Source: Natrialba sp. SSL1 | Lineage (GTDB): Archaea; Halobacteriota; Halobacteria; Halobacteriales; Natrialbaceae | Direction: 5' to 3' | NCBI RefSeq assembly: GCF_001861355.1 | Contig: NZ_MASN01000060.1 | Coordinates: 186,001 to 250,000, forward strand | Length of the DNA stretch: 64,000 bases | In this document: positions 53,770 through 62,878 of the stretch, one piece after another | Numbering within the stretch: the stretch's first letter is position 1 | How the letters are laid out: each line of letters begins with the position of its first letter | Program-made: the position numbers and the translations under genes | Notes under the pieces: model-generated | The model's input: only the letters and a program-made list of their open reading frames with translations | Told to the model about the DNA's origin: nothing | Databases searched by the model: none

Positions 53770-54981
53770 TCACTCCAGCGCGTACCGTCCGTGCTCGTCT
53801 CGCTCGAACGACTGGCCGGTATCGACCCACTGGTCGGCCGGCTGACTCCCCGCCGCTTCCCCACCGAGGTACCCGTCCGCGACGACCGTCCCCCGCACCT
53901 CGAGCGTTCCGTTCCCTGCACCCTCGACGACGGCACCGTCCGACCCGACGAGTCGCACTCGACAGTCCAGAACCGGACGCCCGATACTCGCCGTCTCGGC
54001 AGCCTCGTCTCTCCCGTCTCCGTCGTCAGTCCCCGCAAAACCACCGCTCGCAACGGCGCTTCCCGCGAGTATCGTCGGACACTCGAGTACCCCGTACACG
54101 CGCGAGACTGGAATCCCGCGATCTCGATACGGATCGAGCAATGCCGGGTCGACTGTCGCGTCTGGCAACACACACCGGACGGACTCGAGTGCGGCCGTGA
54201 ACGCGCCGTCCGCGTCGCCTGCCAAGTCACGAAAAACGCTCGTCCGGCCCGAAAGATGTGTCGCGTTCTCCGCAGCCATCGCGGTCAGCGCATCGCCCGG
54301 ATCGAACGCCCGGTCGAGTAACAGCCGGCCGCCGGCGTACAGCACCGGGAGCGCCAGCCGAACGAGTCCGTCGGGTGCCGATAGCGGAGTCGGAATCGGC
54401 GCGACGGTGTCCTGCGTGAACCCCCACGTCAGGACCGCCGCGATGCAGTTGGACTCGAGCGTCCGCGCAGAAAACGTAACGATCGGCTGTCCGTTGTCGC
54501 CGTGGAGGGCGAGCAGCGCCCGCGATGCATCCGGATCGCTGCCCCAGCGGTCGGCGGGCTCGACATCCGTGAGGTCGGGCAGCGTCACCGAGCGGTCGAA
54601 CGGTATCGAACGGACGAGGTCGCGCTGGGCCGGTTCAGCGACGACGAGGTCAGGATCGAGCGCGTCGAACGGTCGCTCGACAGTCACCGGCGTGAGCAGG
54701 TGTGAAATCGGGGCGAGCGTCGCACCGAGGCGGCGACACGCGAACAGCAGCGCGAGCGAGGTCACGCGGTTTCGCGAAACGAGACAGACGGTGTCGCCCG
54801 CATCGATGCCGAGTCCCGCGAGACGCGCGCCGAGCCAGTCTGCGAGCGTCGAGAGCCCCTCATACGTAATCTGATCCTCGTGGATCGTCTCGGCGGGTGC
54901 GTACAGCCGCTCCTCCGAAATATCGACGATAGCGGTGCGATTCGGAAAGCGCGCCGCCCGCCGTGCGAGCGAGAGAGTCAC
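53770..54981 (-). CDS. Adenylate-forming-enzyme-like protein, truncated and degenerate
   Basis: 403 residues, aligning with the large N-terminal domain of acyl-CoA synthetases/MenE (DTVCLVSRNRVTSLALLFAC, then GATLAPISHLLTP). The P-loop that should read TSGTTGxPKG reads LHGDNGQPIV; the YGxTE motif is VYGVLECP; the TGD motif is WVDTGQSFERD, and the protein ends just after it, before the hinge. The C-terminal lid domain with the catalytic lysine is therefore absent. An ordinary ligase activity is unlikely. It follows a hydrolase-like gene (66-bp gap) that has also lost its nucleophile, so the two probably act together in a non-canonical way. Start at 54981 gives the normal N-terminal LARRAARFPNRTAIVD. 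Confidence 0.75.
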   Translation of the reverse strand: MTLSLARRAARFPNRTAIVDISEERLYAPAETIHEDQITYEGLSTLADWLGARLAGLGIDAGDTVCLVSRNRVTSLALLFACRRLGATLAPISHLLTPVTVERPFDALDPDLVVAEPAQRDLVRSIPFDRSVTLPDLTDVEPADRWGSDPDASRALLALHGDNGQPIVTFSARTLESNCIAAVLTWGFTQDTVAPIPTPLSAPDGLVRLALPVLYAGGRLLLDRAFDPGDALTAMAAENATHLSGRTSVFRDLAGDADGAFTAALESVRCVLPDATVDPALLDPYRDRGIPVSRVYGVLECPTILAGSAVASGGFAGTDDGDGRDEAAETASIGRPVLDCRVRLVGSDGAVVEGAGNGTLEVRGTVVADGYLGGEAAGSQPADQWVDTGQSFERDEHGRYALE

Positions 54982-55047
54982 GAGAGGGATGACGACGCTC
55001 GCAGCCGTAATACGAGCGGAGTCATTCGCAAGCCGCCAGCTCTGTGG

Positions 55048-55848
55048 CTACGAGTCCGCCGACTGCGACTCGGACTCCAAAAACCCGAGCAACCGATCGT
55101 TCACATCCCGCGAGCGCTCGATAAAGCCGAGATGGCCGACGGACTCGAGTGCCTCGAACTCGCCGCGGGGCAGCCCACGCGCGAGGTCGCGGCCGGCGTC
55201 GGGATCGACGAGCGAGTCGTCGGTTCCGTGGAACACCCGCGTCGGCTGGGTTACCTCGACGAGCCAGTCCGTCGCGTCGAAGTCGTCGAGCGCTGCGACC
55301 TGTGCTTCCCAGTCCGCACGGTCGGCATCGCCATCGGCTCGCCAGTCAACCATTCCCTCGACGACCTCCGGTTGGGACGCGAGAAAGTCAGCAGAGAGCA
55401 CCGACTCGAGTGACTCCCGAATCGCGTCCCGGTCGGCCGGCGGGGCGAACAGCGACTCGAGGGAGAACGCATCGCCGGTGGCTGCCGTGCCGAACAGCGA
55501 GAGCGTTTCGACGCGACTCGTGGAGCGAGCGGCCGCAAGCGCGATCGCGCCACCGAGGCCGCAGCCGACGAGGTGGGCGCTGCGAACGTCACACGCTGCG
55601 AGGACCGCTTCGAGGTCGGCGACGAAGTCAGCGAGGTCGTACGGTCCCGGCGGCCCATCAGAGCGGCCGGTGCCGCGGAGGTCCCAGACGATGGTTTCGA
55701 ACGGGCCAGTGAGGGCCGCGTGTTGCCAGCCCCAGAGCCAGCCGCCGAGACCGGCATCGGAGATGAAGACGACGGGAGCGGTGTCTGCCGCGGCGTCGCC
55801 GTCGCGGGAGTAGTGCAGTGAGACGGAACCGTTCGACGCGGTAGGCAT
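55048..55848 (-). CDS. Alpha/beta-hydrolase fold protein lacking the nucleophile
   Basis: 266 residues starting MPTASNGSVSLHYSRDG. The fold is clear: oxyanion-region DAGLGGWLWGWQ, VWDLRGTGRSDGPPGPYDL, the acid in VFHGTDDSLVDP and the His in VGHLGFIER. The nucleophile elbow, normally LVGHSLGGA, reads LVGCGLGGA, so the catalytic Ser position is Gly. Hydrolysis by the standard mechanism is not expected. First gene of a two-gene unit with the ligase-like gene. Compare haloperoxidase/MenH-like families. Confidence 0.8.
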   Translation of the reverse strand: MPTASNGSVSLHYSRDGDAAADTAPVVFISDAGLGGWLWGWQHAALTGPFETIVWDLRGTGRSDGPPGPYDLADFVADLEAVLAACDVRSAHLVGCGLGGAIALAAARSTSRVETLSLFGTAATGDAFSLESLFAPPADRDAIRESLESVLSADFLASQPEVVEGMVDWRADGDADRADWEAQVAALDDFDATDWLVEVTQPTRVFHGTDDSLVDPDAGRDLARGLPRGEFEALESVGHLGFIERSRDVNDRLLGFLESESQSADS

Positions 55849-55909
55849 ACTAGAAGCGAGTGGATGAAGAAAGGCGACGGTTTCGGTTCTATCTGCGCTC
55901 GCGCCGCGT

Positions 55910-58690
55910 TCAGGCGTCGAGGACCTGCCGCAACACGTCAGGTGCGTCCGCGAGTGCGTCGTCCAGGTCCTCGGTGTTCGGACCCCCACCTTGCGCGAAG
56001 TCCGGCGGACCGCCGCCACCGCCGCCGACGCGAGCGGCCAGTTCGCCGACCACTTCGCCAGCGTTGACGCCGACGCCGTCCGGAACGGCGACGACGAACG
56101 TCGCACCGCTCTCACCGCTGCCCAGAACTGCGATGCTTCCTTCGTCGACGATCGCACTCGCGGTCGCACGGAGTTCGTCCATATCGGCATCCAGTCGGTC
56201 GACGACTGCCGTCGTCTCGCCGACATCGTACTCCTCGCCGCTGCCACCGCCGCCCGCACGGGCCGCTGCGAGTTCCTCCGTCAGGTCCTCGATCTGCTTG
56301 CCGCGGTCCTTCCACTCCTCGAAGAACCGTTCTGCGGTCTCGGGGACCTCCTCCGGCGAAACGTCCAAAATCTCGGCCGCCTCGTAGAGGGCGTCCTCGT
56401 TCTCCTGGGTGGACTCGAGTGCGGCATCGCCAGCGGCGAAGGTAATGCGCTCGACGCCGTCCTGGACGCGCTCGGTGGTGAGGATCTTGATCGAGCCGAT
56501 ATCGCCGGTGCGGTCGACGTGGGTGCCACCGCAGGCCTGGACGTCGTCGGCGACGTGGATGAGGCGGATCTGTTCGCCCGGCGGGATGCCGCCCTGGTAG
56601 AGGTTGAAGCCGTGTTCGGATTCGGCGTCGTGGCGGTCGGGCCACTCCTGGCTGACCGAGGTGTTGTCCATTACGAGGTCGTTCGCGACGCGTTCGATCG
56701 TCTTGACATCCTCGCGGGAGATGCGGTCGTAGTGGCGCAGGTCGATCCGCGAGGAGTCGACGCCCTTCTGAGCGCCGGCCTGGCGGACGTGCTCGCCGAG
56801 GACCTGGCGGGCGGCGTGGATGATGATGTGGGTCGCCGTGTGGTGGCGCATGAGCTGGCGACGCCGGGCGGTGTCGAGTTGGCCGTTGACGAACTCGCCC
56901 TTGCCGAGTTTGTCGTCCGTGCGGTGGAGGATCACGCCGTCCTCGCGCTGGACGTCGCGGACCTCGACGGTCGCGTCGTCGGTCGAGAGCGTCCCGGTGT
57001 CTGCGGGCTGGCCACCACCCTCGGGGTAGAACATCGTCTGGTCGAGGACGATGTCGTAGCCCTCCTCGCGTTCGAAGACATCGAGCACGACCGCCTCGAA
57101 CTGCGTGCGCTGCTGGTCGTCGTAGTACAGCGTCTCCGTCTCGGGGAGGTCGGCAAAGCGCTCGTCGGTCTCGTCTGCCGTCTCCTCGGCCGCGTCGGGC
57201 GTGTCGTGGCGCTCGGCGACGAGACTGTAGAAGTCGTCCGGCACGTCGACGTCTGCACCGGCCTCTGTGGCGATTTCCTCGACCATGTCGGGCTGAAGCC
57301 CGTGGGAGTCGTAGAGTTCGATCAGTTCGTCGGTCGGAATCGGCTCGCCCGACTCGGCGTGCTCTGCGGCGAGCGATTCGACGCGACGACTGCCGCGTTC
57401 GAGCGTCTCGCGGTACTTCTCGACCTCAGTGCGGACGATGTCGCGGATCGTATCGCGGTTCTCGTACTCCAGGCGCGCTGCCTGCATGTCGACGAGTTCG
57501 TCGAGCGGCGCGTCGACGCCGACGGTGTCACAGAGGCGCTTCGTTCGACGGAGCACCATTCGTGCGAGATAGCCCGTGCCGACGTTCGAGGGGACGATGC
57601 CGTCGCCGAGCATGTACGCGAGCGTCCGGCAGTGGTCTGCGATGGCGTAGATGTCCTCGAGTGGTTCCATCAGGGATTCGAGTTCGCCCGGATCGACATC
57701 GAGTTCGGTCGCGATTTCGCCGCGAGCGGTCTCCATGTCCTCGGCCTCGTCGATGTCCATGTGGCCCGCGAGTTTGGCGGCGCGGTGGATGAGCGCCTCC
57801 TCGTCCTCGGTGTGCTCGAGTCCCGCGTTGTCTTTGAGGAACTCGATCATGTCGGGGTAGACGGCCTCGTAGACGGTCGGGGTTCCCTGGGACACCCAGG
57901 TCCACCGTTCGAGCCCGTAGCCGGTGTCGACGATGTAGGTGTCCATGTAGGAGTAGCGGTTCCCGTCTTTCATCTCGAACTCGCCGTCGGGGTCCTGCTC
58001 CATGCACATGAAGACCAGCGTGGCGAGTTCGACGCCGCGGTAGATGACCTCGATTGCGGGCCCGGCGTTGCCGCCGCCGACCCACGGATCTTCGATGTAG
58101 ATGACTTCCTCAAGGTCGACGCCCATCGAGTCGAAGAACTCGTCGCAGAGTTCGACGGTGCGGTCCTTCCAGTAGACCTCGCCCTGGTAGGCGTACTGGT
58201 CAGGGTCGTCTAAGTCCTCGCGCGCGTTGAACGCGTGGTGGGCCATCATCTCGAAGGCCATCGTGTGGCGGCCGGTCTTTCCGACGTTGTCGATGTCCTG
58301 CATCCGGATGCAGGGCTGGGAAACGGTGAGCGGGTTCGCCGGCGGCGGCGTCTCACCGCTCGTGACGAGCGGCTGGAAGTCGTAGATCGACGCCTGGGTC
58401 AGCAGAACGTCGTCGCGCCAGCGGTTCGCTGCGACCGGATACGGGTCGATCCGCTCGTGGTCGTGTGTTTCGAAGAACGAGAGGAACTGCTCTCGCATCT
58501 CCGAGAGGCTGTACGTTTCGTCGAATCCGGGGTTCTCGATGAAGTCGTACTCCTCACAGGGCGGTTCCCCGCAGGTTTCTCGGTCGTGGTCGCGCGTCCA
58601 GAACTGCGCGCCACAGGAGGGACACTCCTTCCGGACGAACCCCTCCGTCTCGAAATACTCGAGACGGTACTCCTCCTCAAGTTGGCTCAT
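55910..58690 (-). CDS. alaS: Alanyl-tRNA synthetase, archaeal type
   Basis: Charges tRNA-Ala; 926 residues. The archaeal N-terminal extension has a zinc-finger-like [17 protein letters not shown] with further Cys. The class II core follows ([19 protein letters not shown]). The editing domain shows the zinc motif [12 protein letters not shown] and [15 protein letters not shown], and the C-terminal Gly-rich C-Ala domain ends [18 protein letters not shown]. The start at 58690 has a TATA-like GTTTTACGCC about 28 bp upstream. Confidence 0.96.
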   Translation of the reverse strand: MSQLEEEYRLEYFETEGFVRKECPSCGAQFWTRDHDRETCGEPPCEEYDFIENPGFDETYSLSEMREQFLSFFETHDHERIDPYPVAANRWRDDVLLTQASIYDFQPLVTSGETPPPANPLTVSQPCIRMQDIDNVGKTGRHTMAFEMMAHHAFNAREDLDDPDQYAYQGEVYWKDRTVELCDEFFDSMGVDLEEVIYIEDPWVGGGNAGPAIEVIYRGVELATLVFMCMEQDPDGEFEMKDGNRYSYMDTYIVDTGYGLERWTWVSQGTPTVYEAVYPDMIEFLKDNAGLEHTEDEEALIHRAAKLAGHMDIDEAEDMETARGEIATELDVDPGELESLMEPLEDIYAIADHCRTLAYMLGDGIVPSNVGTGYLARMVLRRTKRLCDTVGVDAPLDELVDMQAARLEYENRDTIRDIVRTEVEKYRETLERGSRRVESLAAEHAESGEPIPTDELIELYDSHGLQPDMVEEIATEAGADVDVPDDFYSLVAERHDTPDAAEETADETDERFADLPETETLYYDDQQRTQFEAVVLDVFEREEGYDIVLDQTMFYPEGGGQPADTGTLSTDDATVEVRDVQREDGVILHRTDDKLGKGEFVNGQLDTARRRQLMRHHTATHIIIHAARQVLGEHVRQAGAQKGVDSSRIDLRHYDRISREDVKTIERVANDLVMDNTSVSQEWPDRHDAESEHGFNLYQGGIPPGEQIRLIHVADDVQACGGTHVDRTGDIGSIKILTTERVQDGVERITFAAGDAALESTQENEDALYEAAEILDVSPEEVPETAERFFEEWKDRGKQIEDLTEELAAARAGGGGSGEEYDVGETTAVVDRLDADMDELRATASAIVDEGSIAVLGSGESGATFVVAVPDGVGVNAGEVVGELAARVGGGGGGPPDFAQGGGPNTEDLDDALADAPDVLRQVLDA

Positions 58691-58912
58691 TATACACGTG
58701 TTGGCCATGCAGGGCGTAAAACAGTTCCGCAACACTCACTCGGCGAGAATCCGCCCGATAGCCGTCCGCTCGTCTCAGAGACCGGGTGTTCAGTTATTCA
58801 TTATGTCGGATAGATATTAGTGAGATTGGTGTGAATTAGTGAATCGGAGCCGGGTTCTGGACGCTGTATCGACGGCTCTCTGAGAGCTGGCTAATGTCTT
58901 GATTGTTACAAG

Positions 58913-58930
58913 TCTGCTGCCGGCAGCAGA
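58913..58930. promoter_or_regulatory. 18-bp perfect palindrome upstream of kinase-like gene
   Basis: TCTGCTGCCGGCAGCAGA is a perfect palindrome, immediately followed by a TATA-like ATCTTTATCG (58931-58940). A smaller inverted repeat GCTCTC-T-GAGAGC is at 58875-58887. Placed directly at the promoter, the palindrome could be an operator or part of the transcript's leader hairpin. No gene is seen in 58691-58989. Confidence 0.5.
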
Positions 58931-58989
58931 ATCTTTATCGTGGTGATACGGACAGTACGAATAGACGACGACTCAGGGGCAGGGCTACG

Positions 58990-61539
58990 ATGGGAACCGG
59001 GACACCACAACATCGGCCGCAGACAATCCTCTACGTCGCCGCGTCCGAGGACGCGGCCCGCGACGGAGCGGCGGCGCTCCAGCGCGTGCCGTCGGGTCCC
59101 GACCGCGCCGTCCGGCCAATGACCACCGTCGAGCGGGTCGAAAGCTGGGCTGCGAACGTCGACTGCGTCGTCTTCGCGGAGACGCCGACGACACCCGACG
59201 GCGCGCATCTCCTCGAAGTTGCCGACGCCTGCGGAGAGACGCCCCTCGTCCTGTTCTCCGAGAGCGGCTACGGTGCGACGGCCGCGCGCTCGACGGACGG
59301 CATCGACGGCTACGTCCGGCGCGATACCGACGACGCCGTCTCCCACCTCGCGGACGAACTCACGTGGTTGTGTTACGGGAACGACGGTAGGTCGACGGAG
59401 ACGAGCGCCGACTCAGTCGAGCAGCGCGACGGCGACGACAGCGAGGGTGACGCTGGTACCGATACTGACACAGAGACTGACGACGGCACCGATACTGACA
59501 CTGACGCCGCCATCGTCGCCACCGGTGAAACGAACTCGCAGACGGACACGGACACAGACGCAGACACAAACCCGGAACCACTCACGACAGCAACGACAGC
59601 GACCACCCACGACAGCACAAACACACTGCTCGCCGGCATCGCCAACCTGCTCTCCTGTCGCGATCGCGACCAGCTACTCGAGTCCCTCGTCTCACTCACG
59701 GCAAACACGGTCGACAACGCCGAGTGTTGGATCTCGACGGTCAACTTCGGCGAACTCGTGGCCCAAACGACGGCTGCGGGGGTCGATGCAAACGCAATCG
59801 ATGCGATGCCGACCGACGGCCCGGTCGGGACGGCCTTTCGGGCGGGCGACACGTACGTTGTTTCCGACATCGCGGCCAATGGGGACATCGAGCCACCGCT
59901 GCCAGACGTCCGCTCGCTGTGTAGCGTGCCGATCGACGACCTTGGGGTGCTGGTAGTCGCGAGTGAGACGCCGGAGCGGTTCGAAGTGGGGAACAGCGAT
60001 GCAGGCGAGGGAGACGGACGTACGGACACGGATACGAACACGAACACAGAGACTGACACCGGCGCCGACACCGACACCGACACCGACGAACCCGCCACCA
60101 ACGCAGCCCCAGCTCCAACCCCAACCGCTGTCGACCAACTCGAGTTCCTCTGTGAAATCGCAACCGCAGTTCTCGACCGAAACCGGGCCGAAGCACGTCT
60201 GGCAGCCGAGCGAGACCAACTCGAGACGGCCCGCGACGAAATTGCAAGCGAGCGGGATCGGCTCGCAGAGGAGCAGACAGTCATCGGCGAGGCCGCCGAG
60301 CAACTCGCAGCTGAACGCGACCGGTTCCGGGCGGCGTTCGCCGCCGCGCCGCTGCCGGCGTTGCGGTACGAACTCGAGGCCGGGTCCGAACCCGATGGGG
60401 ACGCCGAGGCGGTCATCACCGACATCAACGCCGCCTTCGAAGCCACGTTCGGCGACGACCGGGAAACCCTCCGCAGCCGCTCCGTCCAGGAGTACACCAT
60501 CCCCTCCGGCCTGAGCGAGCGTGCAACCGCACTCACCGACGCACTACACGCCGGCGAACAGCGGGTACTCGAGTGCCGTCGGGAAACGGTCACAGGTGTG
60601 CGAGAGTTCGAGGTGACGGTGGTTCCGCTGGATAGCAGCAGCGGAACCGAGCAAACTGCCGAGGAAAACACGTCTGCGAGCGCTCAGACCGGACTCCTCT
60701 ACTACGTCGACCGCACCGAACAGAGCGAGACGGAACGAGAACTCACGGCGACCAGGCGCCGACTCGATGCCATCGCGACCATGCTCGAAGACGAGGTCCA
60801 GACGCCGCTCAACGTCGCCCGGGGCTACCTCGAACTCGTCGAGAAGACCGGCGACGCCGAACACTTCGAGGTGATCGACGACGCCCACCTGCAGCTAACG
60901 GACCACGTCGAGTCGTTGTACGATCTCGCTGCGAGCGACGACGTGCTCGCCGAAACCGAGCCCGTCGCGATTCACGACGTGGCTCGGCGCGCCTGGATCA
61001 CCGTCGACACCGGTACGGCCGAACTCGTCACCGAATCGACGCTCGTCCTCGAGGCCGACCGGACGCGACTGCGTGAGCTGTTCGAACTGGTGGTGCGGCT
61101 CGTACTGGCAGATAGTCGGATAGGCGACCGCTCGGACACCGAGTCAACGCCGTCCGCAACGGTCACCGTCGGCGCGACGGACGACGGGTTCTACGTTGCT
61201 CGTGATGGGCCTTCGGCGACGAGTGCCGGCGACGGCTCAGTGAGGGAAGGACAGGGACAGGGAGAGGAGGCCGACTCGAGTGTCGCCGACGAGACGGCGG
61301 CTGCGGCGAACGCGGATGCACAGGCAGCATCGGCATCGGCATCGGAATCGGCATCGGCATCTGCGGAAACGCAACTCGCTGCTCCAACCGAGAACGCAGC
61401 GGAAGTCACAGGCGATCTAGCGGGGGCCCGCGAGCGCGTCGAACAGATCGCCGACGCCCACGGCTGGGACGTCGGTATTGCGGCGGACGACGAGCGTTCG
61501 GCGTTTGCGTTCCGCGGCGTCGACTCGGTTGAGCTCTAA
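58990..61539 (+). CDS. Histidine-kinase-like signalling protein without phosphoacceptor His
   Basis: 849 residues. An N-terminal receiver-like domain (about 12-125, from TILYVAASEDAARDG) lacks a clear phosphoacceptor Asp. An Asp/Thr repeat linker (TDTDTETDDGTDTDTDA) leads to a GAF domain (about 210-335), a second Asp/Thr linker, a coiled coil, and a PAS-like domain (about 450-580). The dimerisation box reads LEDEVQTPLNVARGYLELV near 600, where active kinases have SHDLRxPL, so His is replaced by Asp. The ATPase region (LRELFELVVRLVLADS) lacks the N-box Asn, and the glycine boxes are broken by an Ala/Ser-rich insert (ASASASESASASAE). It is probably a pseudokinase acting by binding. Confidence 0.8.
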   Translation: MGTGTPQHRPQTILYVAASEDAARDGAAALQRVPSGPDRAVRPMTTVERVESWAANVDCVVFAETPTTPDGAHLLEVADACGETPLVLFSESGYGATAARSTDGIDGYVRRDTDDAVSHLADELTWLCYGNDGRSTETSADSVEQRDGDDSEGDAGTDTDTETDDGTDTDTDAAIVATGETNSQTDTDTDADTNPEPLTTATTATTHDSTNTLLAGIANLLSCRDRDQLLESLVSLTANTVDNAECWISTVNFGELVAQTTAAGVDANAIDAMPTDGPVGTAFRAGDTYVVSDIAANGDIEPPLPDVRSLCSVPIDDLGVLVVASETPERFEVGNSDAGEGDGRTDTDTNTNTETDTGADTDTDTDEPATNAAPAPTPTAVDQLEFLCEIATAVLDRNRAEARLAAERDQLETARDEIASERDRLAEEQTVIGEAAEQLAAERDRFRAAFAAAPLPALRYELEAGSEPDGDAEAVITDINAAFEATFGDDRETLRSRSVQEYTIPSGLSERATALTDALHAGEQRVLECRRETVTGVREFEVTVVPLDSSSGTEQTAEENTSASAQTGLLYYVDRTEQSETERELTATRRRLDAIATMLEDEVQTPLNVARGYLELVEKTGDAEHFEVIDDAHLQLTDHVESLYDLAASDDVLAETEPVAIHDVARRAWITVDTGTAELVTESTLVLEADRTRLRELFELVVRLVLADSRIGDRSDTESTPSATVTVGATDDGFYVARDGPSATSAGDGSVREGQGQGEEADSSVADETAAAANADAQAASASASESASASAETQLAAPTENAAEVTGDLAGARERVEQIADAHGWDVGIAADDERSAFAFRGVDSVEL

Positions 61540-61601
61540 CTGTCAGCGCTGACCGCGACTCCCGCGAGAATGCCGTTGAAGACGAACCGGAAAAACAGCC
61601 G

Positions 61602-62621
61602 TTACTGATTCTCGAGCGCCAGCGACGCCAGCATCGCCTCGAGTTGCAGTCGCTCGTTCGCGCCCTCAGTGATCCGGAAATCGACCTCGCCGAGGCGTTC
61701 GAGTAGCCGAACCGTCTCCTGCTCCGGAATGTCGAACGCCCAGGCCGAGCGGTGGAGCTGGTCGATGACGTCGCCACCCGCAAGGCCGCGGTCAGTAAGG
61801 AGGTCCTCGAGTGACGCGCGTGCGGCGGTGAAGTCGCCGGCGATGGCCTGGTCGACCATCTCCTCGACCTCTTCGGGCCGTGCGGTCGCGGTAATCGCAA
61901 AGACGGTCTCCTCGTCGACGGTTTCGCCCATCACGGCCGCAGCCTGCAGGGCGTTGATCGCCTTTCGCATGTCGCCGTCGGCCGCGTAGACCAGCGCGTC
62001 GACGCCGTCGTCGGTGACCTCGATGTCCTGATCGGCAGCGATTTCGCGGACCTGCGCCTCGATAGCGGTCTCGGTGAGCTGCGTAAAGCGGAACACCGCG
62101 CATCGAGACTGGATCGGATCGATGATCTGACTCGAGTAGTTACACGAGAGAATAAAGCGGGTGTTGTTCGAGAACTGCTCCATCGTCCGGCGCAGGGCGG
62201 ACTGGGCGTCGGAGGTGAGTGCGTCGGCCTCGTCCAGGAAGATGATGCGGTGGTCGTAGCCGCCGAAGGAGGCGCGCGCGAAGTCCTTGATGCGGTCGCG
62301 GACGACGTCGATGCCGCGCTGGTCGGAGGCGTTGAGTTCGAGGAAGTTCTCGCGCCAGTCGTCGTCGTAGACCTCGCGGGCGATGGCCTGTGCGGCGGTC
62401 GTCTTCCCGGTGCCGGCCGGCCCCGCAAACATGAGGTGGGGTAGGTCGTCCTGTTCGACGTATCGCTGGAGTCGCGGGACGATGTTCTCGTGGCCCTTGA
62501 TCTCGCCTAAGTACTCCGGCCGATACTTCTCGATCCAGACCTCGGTCCGGCCGGCAGTCGACTCGGCGACCTCGGTGTCGGTATTGGTCTCGGCCTCAGT
62601 CGCGCCGTCGGCGTCGCTCAT
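61602..62621 (-). CDS. rfcA: Replication factor C small subunit (canonical)
   Basis: Clamp-loader ATPase of 339 residues that helps load PCNA on DNA. After an acidic N-terminal extension of about 25 residues comes [20 protein letters not shown], a classical RFC box. Walker A is GPAGTGKT, Walker [12 protein letters not shown], the sensor region is [19 protein letters not shown], and the C-terminal collar ends [13 protein letters not shown]. All catalytic residues are present, unlike the paralogue at 15361. Confidence 0.95.
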   Translation of the reverse strand: MSDADGATEAETNTDTEVAESTAGRTEVWIEKYRPEYLGEIKGHENIVPRLQRYVEQDDLPHLMFAGPAGTGKTTAAQAIAREVYDDDWRENFLELNASDQRGIDVVRDRIKDFARASFGGYDHRIIFLDEADALTSDAQSALRRTMEQFSNNTRFILSCNYSSQIIDPIQSRCAVFRFTQLTETAIEAQVREIAADQDIEVTDDGVDALVYAADGDMRKAINALQAAAVMGETVDEETVFAITATARPEEVEEMVDQAIAGDFTAARASLEDLLTDRGLAGGDVIDQLHRSAWAFDIPEQETVRLLERLGEVDFRITEGANERLQLEAMLASLALENQ

Positions 62622-62700
62622 ATCGGGTCAAGGGACGGGCCGAAGATAAATCGACCGAACGATTCCATCGAGAGGGCTGCGGGGGAGCGGTTCACAGATC

Positions 62701-62787
62701 TGTTTCCACCGAACGGCGACGGTAAACGCCGTTTCCACTGAGCAACCACGCTGAACGCTGTTTCCACCGAACGGCCATGGTGAAGCC
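62701..62787. repeat. Three-copy 29-bp tandem repeat
   Basis: Units start at 62701, 62730 and 62759, each beginning [T/C]GTTTCCAC followed by CGAACGG or a variant; the first and third share TGTTTCCACCGAACGGC. It lies in the 257-bp divergent gap between rfcA and the bactofilin-like gene, which otherwise holds only the latter's promoter (ACAATTTTTTCACC, about 29 bp before ATG 62879). Confidence 0.65.
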
Positions 62788-62878
62788 GAGCTCATCGATC
62801 CGGAAGCGTCCCGGAAACGGACTGGTACAGAAGTTGACCGAATGACAATTTTTTCACCGATTGCAGCCAACAGTCAGT

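Noticed and set aside
53644-54321. 225-residue plus-strand open frame
   Set aside because: Antisense to the ligase-like gene; basic Arg/Pro-rich composition typical of shadows.
55991-58213. 740-residue plus-strand open frame
   Set aside because: Exactly antisense to alaS and in the usual shadow phase; no family motifs.
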